Below are positions 1 through 5,909 of a stretch of 6,013 nucleotides of DNA, in pieces; the stretch's first letter is position 1; every line of letters starts with the position of its first letter. The notes beneath the pieces are model-generated. The model searched no databases and was not told the DNA's origin. It saw only the letters and a list, made by a program, of their open reading frames with translations. Made by a program: the position numbers and the translations under genes. Origin of the DNA: CAZQYC01 sp043746555 (GTDB lineage: Bacteria > Pseudomonadota > Gammaproteobacteria > Steroidobacterales > Steroidobacteraceae). The stretch lies in NCBI GenBank assembly GCA_043746555.1, contig JAYTQU010000212.1, forward strand, positions 1 through 6,013, written 5' to 3'.

Positions 1-46
1 CCTGAAAAAGCGCAGCGTACACGGCAGTACGTGAGTATTTTTCAGG
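1..46. repeat. 9-bp perfect inverted repeat with nested 5-bp inverted repeat
   Basis: CCTGAAAAA at 1-9 pairs perfectly with TTTTTCAGG at 38-46. Inside it, CGTAC (16-20) pairs with GTACG (27-31) around a six-base loop, leaving a symmetric 6 x 6 internal loop. A further 6-bp hairpin, CGGTGC (48-53) with GCACCG (60-65), follows at once. These pairings are visible directly. The region is probably coding in frame 1, so the symmetry may be accidental. It is not a normal terminator, because the T run is part of the stem. Confidence 0.35.
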
Positions 47-93
47 CCGGTGCAACGCCGCACCGCGCGCTTCAGCGCAACCTGACAAAGTAG
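1..93 (+). CDS. C-terminal end of an unidentified protein (partial, 5' end outside window)
   Basis: Frame 1 is open from the first base to a TAG stop at 91-93 and gives 30 residues (starting PEKAQRTRQYVSIFQAG). The other two forward frames hit stops within the first 35 bases. The residue mix looks like a real protein end: polar and basic with a short hydrophobic stretch (YVSIFQAG). I do not recognise the family, and 30 residues are too few to name a function. The gap of 123 bases to the methyltransferase start would allow one transcript or two. The coding end overlaps an inverted repeat at 1-46. It could also be chance open sequence, which is why confidence is only moderate. Confidence 0.5.
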   Translation, partial: PEKAQRTRQYVSIFQAGATPHRALQRNLTK

Positions 94-190
94 AACTAAG
101 AAACCCGTGAGATACACAACAAAATGGTCTATGTTCGTTACCGCACAGACGAGAATCGCCGACCCAAATCAGCCTGCCGCCAGCAATGAC

Positions 191-205
191 GTCTGGAGTC
201 CAGAC
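191..205. promoter_or_regulatory. 7-1-7 palindrome abutting the ribosome binding site of the methyltransferase gene
   Basis: GTCTGGA (191-197) and TCCAGAC (199-205) are perfect inverted copies around a single central G. The element ends one base before the G-rich ribosome binding sequence at 207-214. As DNA it has the form of a dimeric repressor operator. As RNA it could fold into a 6-bp stem with a three-base loop beside the ribosome site. Which of these applies, if either, cannot be told from one copy. Confidence 0.35.
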
Positions 206-206
206 A

Positions 207-214
207 GGGGAAGG
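207..214 (+). promoter_or_regulatory. Ribosome binding site supporting a TTG start at 217
   Basis: GGGGAAGG lies two bases before TTG at 217 and 14 bases before ATG at 229. Counting from the AGGGG core (206-210), the spacing to TTG is six bases, which is normal, while the spacing to ATG is 18, which is too long. An in-frame stop at 187-189 blocks any start further upstream. TTG 217 is therefore preferred, although the protein would lose only four residues if ATG 229 were used. Confidence 0.5.
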
Positions 215-216
215 CT

Positions 217-1317
217 TTGTCCATAGACATGACCGAATATCGGAATTCGCAGCGTGAGCATTTGCGCATCGCCGATTTAATGTGTCTGGTACCGCGCGAC
301 CTCGCCTCCGCATTGGACGTCGGAGCCAGAGATGGCTTTATTTCTAGGCAATTGACCCGTTACTTCACATTCGTCACTGCGCTCGACCTCGATGCGCCAT
401 CGATCGACCAAGAGAATATTCGCTGCGTTAGGGGCGATGCCACCAACCTGCGCTTTGGCGATAAAACCTTCGATTTGGTCTTGTGCAGCGAGGTGCTTGA
501 ACATATTCCTTCCGACCTACTCACCACCGCATGCGATGAATTGGTCCGCGTCGCAAAAGAATACATATTGATCGGCGTTCCCTATCGTCAAGACACACGA
601 CTAGGTCGCACAACTTGTTACGCGTGCGGCCGAACAAATCCGCCCTGGGGGCATGTCAATCGCTTCGATGAGTACCAATTGCAAGACCTGTTCCCTCAAT
701 GCGCGGTTGAGAAGATTTCCTTTGTCGGCCAAGCCGAAGCCGGAACGAACTCGCTGGCCTCGCTGCTGATGAATCTGGCCGGCAATCCCTACGGCACCTA
801 CTCGCAGGACGAGCCCTGCGTACATTGCGGCGCCAAATTGCAACTCCCGCCGCAAAGGACTCTTTGGCGAAAGATACTCACCAGAGCGGCCGTCTTAAGC
901 AACGAAGTTCAACGGCCATTCGCTCGACGGCACGCAAACTGGATTCACATATTATTTAGGAAAGAGTCGCTACGCGACACGGCAACAGAGATGCTGACTA
1001 GCTTTGCGCAAAAAAAAATTGGCGACCTCTTAACGACATTGCGACCATCATCGAACGATTCCAAAGTTCACCCGAAACCGACAAACTCTCGCCGCTCAAC
1101 GCTTAAATCCTGCAATCCGAGAAGTGACGCACACCCTCATCGAGGTGCGTCGCAGCATCTATGGCTTTTTCGCCGGACTCTTGTCAAAGTGAATGAGTGC
1201 CTACGAGCTTCCTTAAGCTACGGACGCATAGGGGATAAATCCAATGATATTGCATTCGACCGGTCCTCCGTCGGAGCGCGGCAACGCGAGTCGATTTCCA
1301 TGGCTACACGGTCTTAG
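217..1317 (+). CDS. Class I SAM-dependent methyltransferase with paired CxxC motifs; 3' end probably frame-disrupted
   Basis: The first ~250 residues form a class I (Rossmann-fold) methyltransferase. The SAM-binding glycine loop is LDVGARDG at 33-40, an acidic residue ends strand 2 (LDLD, 56-59), GDAT is at 73-76, and FDLVLCSEVLEHIP at 85-98 is the typical Methyltransf_11 motif. Two CxxC pairs, at 134-137 (CYACG) and 201-204 (CVHCG), suggest a structural zinc site. The substrate is unknown. Homologous folds are common in surface polysaccharide and secondary-metabolite clusters, but nothing here proves that role. From about residue 270 the formal frame becomes rich in Arg, Ser and Pro and has no domain character, and its last 74 bases overlap the next gene. 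Protein-like continuations in the other two frames end at 1104-1106 and 1190-1192. With two single-base breaks repaired, the protein would be about 325 residues and would end 51 bases before the next start. The methyltransferase call is firm; the end coordinate is not. Confidence 0.8.
   Translation: MSIDMTEYRNSQREHLRIADLMCLVPRDLASALDVGARDGFISRQLTRYFTFVTALDLDAPSIDQENIRCVRGDATNLRFGDKTFDLVLCSEVLEHIPSDLLTTACDELVRVAKEYILIGVPYRQDTRLGRTTCYACGRTNPPWGHVNRFDEYQLQDLFPQCAVEKISFVGQAEAGTNSLASLLMNLAGNPYGTYSQDEPCVHCGAKLQLPPQRTLWRKILTRAAVLSNEVQRPFARRHANWIHILFRKESLRDTATEMLTSFAQKKIGDLLTTLRPSSNDSKVHPKPTNSRRSTLKSCNPRSDAHPHRGASQHLWLFRRTLVKVNECLRASLSYGRIGDKSNDIAFDRSSVGARQRESISMATRS
1020..1192 (+). other. Probable true 3' coding end of the methyltransferase, split over two other frames
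   Basis: Around 1026 the protein-like signal moves to the frame read from 1023, giving IATIIERFQSSPETD and stopping at TAA 1104-1106. Around 1103 it moves again, to the frame containing REVTHTLIEVRRSIYGFF, which stops at TGA 1190-1192. Both moves are in the same direction, each equal to one missing base, and both fall at TTAA-like spots (1029-1034 and 1102-1107). Joined, the pieces form a plausible amphipathic helical tail that continues the LTSFAQKKIGDLL segment. Real gene decay, strain-level mutation and single-base sequencing deletions would all look like this. Confidence 0.6.
1126..1151 (+). other. Stem-loop of 10 base pairs with a three-base bulge
   Basis: GACGCA (1126-1131) pairs with TGCGTC (1146-1151), and CCTC (1135-1138) pairs with GAGG (1142-1145). 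The bases CAC (1132-1134) are bulged and ATC forms the loop. The nearest T run (five Ts at 1166-1170) is 14 bases past the stem, too far for a standard intrinsic terminator. If the methyltransferase is read to 1192, this hairpin lies within coding sequence. Confidence 0.3.
1230..1235 (+). promoter_or_regulatory. Ribosome binding site of the GGDEF-EAL gene
   Basis: AGGGGA lies eight bases upstream of ATG 1244, an ideal spacing. This fixes the start of the GGDEF-EAL protein, even though the formal methyltransferase frame still runs through this position. Confidence 0.6.
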
Positions 1318-3931
1318 CATCGGTACGCGATTAGCGTTTGGCTTTGGATTGATCGCCGCGCTTTTTTTGGTCGCCAATTACGTCAGTCAGCGGAATGCCG
1401 CATCCGTCACCACGCAAAGCGAAATAAGCAATCGCGTCAATCGCAACCTCGATCGCACAGGACGGTCGCTAGCCGAGCACTTGACCGCATTTCATCGCTC
1501 TCTACGCGAGCGTATTGCTTTGGATAATCTCGGTGAAACGCGACACCTCTACGCCGCCGCGGACGCAGCGCTGAGTACGGCTGTCGATGACTATGCGAAT
1601 CTCGACAGCCAAGTCCACGGCACCTTGCCTGCCGACAAGTTGGCCGGCACCGTGCAGTCGCTGCAAACCAGAGCCACCGCACTTCTCCAATCGACAAAAC
1701 GACGCGACGAACTCCTCGCTCGCTACTGGAGCGGCCTTGATCGCCTACAGCAGCGACTCGCCGACACGGAACAGAATATGTGGCGCATTGGCGATCGCGC
1801 GCTATCGCGTCGTTCGGCAACCACGACCGCCGACGCTCTGTTGGTCGTGCGTAACGCCGTGGCCGCTAATCTTGCATCGCCAAGCGCGCAACGTGCGGCA
1901 CTCATCGACTTGTACGAAGAGAACTTTTTGATCGCACTGGCCAGGAATTCTAAAGCGCTCGCTGCCGCAAAAGGCGACGCATGGTTAACGACGATACGAG
2001 GCGAATTCGACCAGCTGCGGCGACTGCAGCGCGATGCGCGCGCCACGCGCGACAACGTGCAATTGGAATTCGCCGCGATCTCGACGGATATCGACAACCT
2101 ATTGAAGACGATACGCGCCGACATCGGCGAGCCCGCCACCAAGGCGCTTTTGGATTCCGCCAAATTGGCGGGCGAAATCGCACAGCGCGAGCAACGCAAC
2201 TTCTCGTTCTTAAGTATCGGGAGTCTAGCGGTGATTCTCATCATATCGCTGCTCACCGCGAAAAGCGTGACTGTCCCGATCTCGCGCCTCATCCAAGCGA
2301 CTTATCGACTTGGTTTGGGCGACGACGTTGCGCAAGTCGAACGCGGCGGGATGCGCGAACTGGATCAATTAGCGGCCGCCTTCAACGCAATGGTCGAGCG
2401 GCTGGCCGAGGCGAACCGCGGTGTTCGCGAACAGCAAACGAAACTTGAAGAACGCGTCACCGAACGCACGCATCAATTGCACCATCTGGCGTATCACGAC
2501 GCACTCACACATTTGCCGAATCGACGCTATCTATTCAAGCATCTAAACACGACACTCGAACAGGCTCGCAGCGAAGGCCGATCGGTCGTCTTACTGCTCC
2601 TCGACCTCGATAACTTCAAAACACTGAACGATAGTTTGGGCCACCTATTCGGCGATCGTGTATTGAAGGCGGTGAGCCAGCGCTTGCTCGAAGTGGTTGA
2701 GCACGATGGCTTTGCCGCACGATTGGGTGGCGACGAATTCACCATCGTTCGCGAATTGCGTCCTTCCAGCGAAGGCATCGCAACGCAAACCGAACGGCTA
2801 CTGGCGAGATTTCAGCAGCCGTTGTCCGTGGGCGATCGCGAAATCATTGTCGGTCTAAGCGTCGGCGCCGGTGTGTACCCGGATCATGCGCAGGATGCGG
2901 AGTCGTTGCTGCGCGCGGCCGACGGCGCGCTGTTCAAGGCGAAAGCGCTCGGTCGTAATCAGACCTGTATCTCCAGTCCGGAATTGGTCGAACAAATCAC
3001 TTTGCAGTTCAAGACCGAGCAAGCACTACGTCGAGCGATTCAATGCAACGAATTGGAAATTCTCTATCAACCTCAGGTTCGCCTGAGCAATCGCGAAGTC
3101 ACCGCGGTTGAAGCGTTACTGCGCTGGAAGCGCGACGGCGTCTATGTGTTGCCGCTGGACTTTTTGCCGCTGGCGGAACAATCGGGACTCATCGCGGAAA
3201 TTACCGATTGGGTGCTCACGCGATCCATCGAAGCGTTAGCCGAATGGCATCACGGATCGTGGCCGCAAGCTCGAGTTGCGGTGAACATTTCGTCGCAGCA
3301 ATTTATCGACCGCACGTTCGTCAGCCGATTGCAGGCGCTGCTTCAATCGTACAAAGTTCCGCCATCGAATTTGGAATTGGAACTCACCGAGACCGTCTTA
3401 CAAAGTGGGGCCGCAACCGTAACAACACTTCAAGAGCTGCGTGATCTTGGCGTGCGTATCGCACTAGACGACTTTGGCGCCGGCTATTCCTCGCTTGCAT
3501 CGCTCGAAAAATTGCAGTTGTCGCGTGTCAAGATCGATCACAGTCTGATGGAAAACGTAGATCGGAATCCTCGTTCGGGGTCGATTGCGCGCTCGATGAT
3601 TGCGCTATGCCGGTCGCTCAATCTGCAGGTGACCGCAGAAGGCGTCGAGCGCATCGAGCAATTGCGGTTTCTCGAACTATGCGAAGAGGTCGATGTCCAG
3701 GGGTTCCTGCTAGCGAGTCCGCTCGCGGCCAACCACGTACTCAAAGCAGTTAGCGAGCTCCCGCATCGGATGGCCGATATATCGAACTCAGTCGATGTCG
3801 CCAAACGCGACACGCCGAGTTCTATCGCATCCACAATCGCCGTTTCCGAATTAACGGAACTAAGTGCCTGGGATTGCCTGAGGAGCCGCCGACCACGCGC
3901 CACCCGAAGATCCTCGTTTACAATAGGTTAA
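1244..3931 (+). CDS. Membrane-bound diguanylate cyclase/phosphodiesterase (helical sensor-HAMP-GGDEF-EAL)
   Basis: This 895-residue protein should make and/or break cyclic di-GMP in response to a signal sensed at the membrane. Segment 1 (about 30-47) and segment 2 (about 320-339) span the membrane. The ~270 residues between them look entirely helical, have no cysteine, and are probably periplasmic. HAMP follows (about 340-395, with P345 and ELDQLAAAFNAM), then a coiled-coil linker. GGDEF (about 414-570) has metal-binding LDLDNFK at 453-459 and an intact GGDEF at 495-499. The product-inhibition site RxxD is absent: residues 486-489 are EHDG. EAL (about 600-830) has EALLRW 623-628, N681, ELTE 713-716, DD 742-743 in DDFGAGYSS, K763, E799 and QGF 819-821. 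This full catalytic set matches the spacing I recall for active EAL enzymes, so both domains could be active. The 65-residue tail after EAL has no recognised domain, and its last ~18 residues may be out of frame. Domain calls are firm; net activity is inference. Confidence 0.95.
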   Translation: MILHSTGPPSERGNASRFPWLHGLSIGTRLAFGFGLIAALFLVANYVSQRNAASVTTQSEISNRVNRNLDRTGRSLAEHLTAFHRSLRERIALDNLGETRHLYAAADAALSTAVDDYANLDSQVHGTLPADKLAGTVQSLQTRATALLQSTKRRDELLARYWSGLDRLQQRLADTEQNMWRIGDRALSRRSATTTADALLVVRNAVAANLASPSAQRAALIDLYEENFLIALARNSKALAAAKGDAWLTTIRGEFDQLRRLQRDARATRDNVQLEFAAISTDIDNLLKTIRADIGEPATKALLDSAKLAGEIAQREQRNFSFLSIGSLAVILIISLLTAKSVTVPISRLIQATYRLGLGDDVAQVERGGMRELDQLAAAFNAMVERLAEANRGVREQQTKLEERVTERTHQLHHLAYHDALTHLPNRRYLFKHLNTTLEQARSEGRSVVLLLLDLDNFKTLNDSLGHLFGDRVLKAVSQRLLEVVEHDGFAARLGGDEFTIVRELRPSSEGIATQTERLLARFQQPLSVGDREIIVGLSVGAGVYPDHAQDAESLLRAADGALFKAKALGRNQTCISSPELVEQITLQFKTEQALRRAIQCNELEILYQPQVRLSNREVTAVEALLRWKRDGVYVLPLDFLPLAEQSGLIAEITDWVLTRSIEALAEWHHGSWPQARVAVNISSQQFIDRTFVSRLQALLQSYKVPPSNLELELTETVLQSGAATVTTLQELRDLGVRIALDDFGAGYSSLASLEKLQLSRVKIDHSLMENVDRNPRSGSIARSMIALCRSLNLQVTAEGVERIEQLRFLELCEEVDVQGFLLASPLAANHVLKAVSELPHRMADISNSVDVAKRDTPSSIASTIAVSELTELSAWDCLRSRRPRATRRSSFTIG

Positions 3932-4078
3932 CTCGACAGCAAAAATCAATCGTCGAATTTGAATCGTTGCAACGTTAAGAATACTCGACGCGATGGATCT
4001 CGTTGCGACCAAGCAATCATCGTTTCGCGCTATGTGCGGCAGCGAACAGACGCAGATTCTTAAGCACGGTATTCCTTC

Positions 4079-4107
4079 ACGCTCGCCAAAGAAGGCGCGT
4101 ATTTTTT
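4079..4107 (+). terminator. Probable intrinsic terminator after the GGDEF-EAL gene
   Basis: CGCC (4084-4087) pairs with GGCG (4094-4097) around the loop AAAGAA, and ACG (4079-4081) pairs with CGT (4098-4100) past a two-base bulge. An A and then six Ts (4102-4107) follow at once. A GC-rich hairpin followed by a U tract is the classic Rho-independent form, though this stem is short and bulged. It would separate the GGDEF-EAL transcript from the kinase operon. Confidence 0.5.
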
Positions 4108-4177
4108 GACTATGCAAGGCTGCGGGCTGCTGCGTCTTCCAAAAAGCATAGCTGCGCCGGCGCTTTCTACGCCAATC

Positions 4178-4181
4178 AGGA
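4178..4181 (+). promoter_or_regulatory. Ribosome binding site of the hybrid histidine kinase gene
   Basis: AGGA, within the purine run AGGAAAA, sits nine bases before ATG 4191. This supports that ATG as the start; the frame upstream of it shows no protein-like continuation. Confidence 0.5.
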
Positions 4182-4190
4182 AAATCGTCC

Positions 4191-5909
4191 ATGTTGAAAA
4201 AAGAGTTGAGCCGCGTACTTACCGACGTTGCCGATGAGGTGAGCAATGCTGCCGATCAACAGCGTCACACTGCGCTCATTAAGGCCGGAGCGTTGCAGAA
4301 TGCAATTCTCACGAGCGCCAATTTCTCAATCATTGCCACCGACGAGAACGGCATCATCCAACTTTTTAATGTTGGCGCCGAACGCATGTTGGGATATACC
4401 GCCGCCGAAGTCGTCAACAAAGTGCGTCCGACCGATATCCACGATCCGGATGAAGTGATGGCACGCGCGCGCGCGTTGAGCCTGGAGCTCTCGACGAACA
4501 TTACGCCCGGATTCGAGGCGCTCGCCTTCAAAGCTTCGCGCGGCTTGGAGGACAGTTACGAACTAACTTATATCCGCAAGGATGGCAGCCGCTTTCCGGC
4601 TGTCGTGTCGATCACCGCGTTGCGCGACGACTATGGCGACCTCATCGGCTATCTATTGATCGGCACGGATAACTCCGTGCGCAAGCGGGTCGAATTGGCC
4701 TTGAAGGCCGCGACGGCCGCCGCGGAGAAAGCCAATGTCGCGAAATCCGATTTTCTGTCCAGCATGAGTCATGAACTACGCACTCCGCTGAATGCAATTC
4801 TCGGTTTCGCGCAACTCCTGGAGTCCGGCTCGTCGCCGCACCCGACGCCCGCGCAAAAACGCAACATCGATCAGATTCTCACGGCAGGATGGTACCTACT
4901 GGAACTGATCAACGAGATTCTCGATCTCGCGCTAATCGAATCAGGCAAGTTGACGCTCTCGTTGGAAGCCGTCTTGCTTGCCGACGTCATGCTCGAGTGT
5001 CGCAACATGATCGAGCCACAGGCACAGAAACGCGGTATTCGCATGACGTTTCCGAATTCCGAAGTTCCCTACCTCGTCCATGCCGATCGAACCCGCGTCA
5101 AGCAGGTTTTGATCAACCTACTGTTCAATGCAATCAAGTACAACAAGCCTGGCGGTTCGGTAGTCGTCGAGTACACGCCGAATCCTCCGGATTCGATTCG
5201 CGTCGGGATCCGAGACACCGGAGCGGGTCTTGCGCCGGATCAACTTGCACAACTTTTTCAGCCGTTCAACCGACTCGGCAGAGAAAGCGACGCGGAAGAA
5301 GGCACCGGAATCGGTCTCGTGGTGGCCAAACGGTTAGTCGATCGGATGGGAGGCAGCATCGCTGCGGAGAGCACCGTCGGAGTGGGCAGCGTGTTTTCGA
5401 TCGAGCTGCGTTTGACTACCGCATCGCAACTCGCAACTCTAGAATCCGATCATGAGACGCCATTGCGCTCATCCGTGCCGGGCAGAACGTCGCCACGCAC
5501 TCTTCTCTATGTGGAAGACAACTCAGCCAACCTGGAATTGGTTGAACAACTCATCGCCCGCCGCCCGGATCTGCGACTGCTAAGCGCCGCAGATGGCAAT
5601 CTCGGTGTCGAACTTGCGCGCGCCTATCTGCCCGAAGTGATTTTGATGGATATCAATCTCCCCGGCCTCAGCGGCATCGAAGCCTTGAGAATCTTGCGCA
5701 CGGACACGTCAACGGCGCACATCCCGATCATCGCACTCAGCGCCAATGCGGTGCCTCGCGATATCGAGAAAGGCATGGAGGCCGGATTTTTCAACTACAT
5801 CACCAAACCCATCAAGGTCAGTCAATTCATGGAAGCGCTGGACTTAGCACTGGCGTTTTCGCAAACGCAATCGCGATCCGACCAACTAACGACCATAGAG
5901 CACGCATGA
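4191..5909 (+). CDS. Soluble hybrid sensor histidine kinase (PAS-HisKA-HATPase-REC)
   Basis: This 572-residue protein should sense a signal through a PAS domain, phosphorylate itself on histidine and pass the phosphate to its own receiver. A ~36-residue helical start precedes PAS with its C-terminal PAC part (about 37-165, with YIRKDGSRFP typical of this class). The HisKA H-box is SHELRTPLN with phospho-acceptor H194. The ATPase domain shows N313 in the N-box (NLLFNAIKYNKPGG), DTGAG 342-346, the F-box LFQPFNRLG and GTGIGL 371-376. The receiver starts near 437, with acidic E442/D443, phospho-acceptor D487 (LMDINLPG), S517 and K539 (TKPI). Every catalytic residue is present. No membrane segment or signal peptide is seen, so it should be cytosolic. 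There is no Hpt domain, so phosphate must leave through another protein. Its stop overlaps the start of a response regulator, the likely partner. The ligand is unknown. Confidence 0.95.
   Translation: MLKKELSRVLTDVADEVSNAADQQRHTALIKAGALQNAILTSANFSIIATDENGIIQLFNVGAERMLGYTAAEVVNKVRPTDIHDPDEVMARARALSLELSTNITPGFEALAFKASRGLEDSYELTYIRKDGSRFPAVVSITALRDDYGDLIGYLLIGTDNSVRKRVELALKAATAAAEKANVAKSDFLSSMSHELRTPLNAILGFAQLLESGSSPHPTPAQKRNIDQILTAGWYLLELINEILDLALIESGKLTLSLEAVLLADVMLECRNMIEPQAQKRGIRMTFPNSEVPYLVHADRTRVKQVLINLLFNAIKYNKPGGSVVVEYTPNPPDSIRVGIRDTGAGLAPDQLAQLFQPFNRLGRESDAEEGTGIGLVVAKRLVDRMGGSIAAESTVGVGSVFSIELRLTTASQLATLESDHETPLRSSVPGRTSPRTLLYVEDNSANLELVEQLIARRPDLRLLSAADGNLGVELARAYLPEVILMDINLPGLSGIEALRILRTDTSTAHIPIIALSANAVPRDIEKGMEAGFFNYITKPIKVSQFMEALDLALAFSQTQSRSDQLTTIEHA
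5906..5909 (+). promoter_or_regulatory. ATGA stop/start overlap coupling kinase and response regulator
   Basis: ATG 5906-5908 starts the regulator and TGA 5907-5909 ends the kinase. A four-base overlap of this kind usually lets terminating ribosomes restart on the next gene and keeps the two proteins in fixed proportion. The poor upstream ribosome site agrees with this. Confidence 0.75.

Larger units (their letters stand above)
3932..4190. other. Spacer between the GGDEF-EAL and histidine kinase genes
   Basis: These 259 bases hold no convincing gene on either strand. They contain a 10-bp palindrome CGTTGCAACG (3965-3974), a probable terminator (4079-4107), and the kinase ribosome binding site (4178-4181). 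I find no good paired -35/-10 promoter after the terminator. TTGACT at 4106-4111 resembles a -35 box but has no AT-rich -10 at the right distance. The first ~45 bases continue an open frame that stops at 3976-3978 and may be the true tail of the upstream protein. Confidence 0.5.

Noticed and set aside
124..189. 21-codon open frame (MVYVRYRTDENRR...) in the leader before the methyltransferase
   Set aside because: There is no ribosome binding sequence before its ATG, and the composition does not suggest a leader peptide. It could be translated, but nothing supports it.
1..216. Integron attC site or cyclic di-GMP riboswitch in the leader
   Set aside because: The GTTRRRY/RYYYAAC core pairs of attC are missing, and no sequence like the conserved GEMM riboswitch core is present here or in the 3932-4190 spacer.
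1206..1219. AGCTT-CCTT-AAGCT inverted repeat upstream of the GGDEF-EAL ribosome site
   Set aside because: Only five base pairs per arm, which is expected by chance in a window of this size; no promoter boxes flank it.
1723..2292. Long open frame on the minus strand inside the GGDEF-EAL gene (189 codons)
   Set aside because: It lies wholly opposite the helical sensor region of a well-supported gene, is rich in Arg, Ser and Ala as expected for an antisense frame, and has no recognisable motif.
3965..3974. Perfect 10-bp palindrome CGTTGCAACG
   Set aside because: A single short palindrome with no partner site or clear promoter next to it is not enough to call an operator. It also lies in a possible coding extension ending at 3978.
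4106..4134. TTGACT as a -35 promoter box
   Set aside because: The correctly spaced positions (4127-4136) are GC-rich and do not resemble a -10 box; the TTG is part of the T run of the probable terminator.
4003..4197. 64-codon TTG-started open frame in the spacer before the kinase gene
   Set aside because: It has no ribosome site, runs through the probable terminator and into the kinase start, and has a random-looking Arg/Ala-rich composition.
4889..5455. 188-codon + strand open frame inside the histidine kinase gene
   Set aside because: It overlaps the ATPase domain, whose motifs are all intact in the main frame; the alternative product is Arg/Ser-rich and without domain character.
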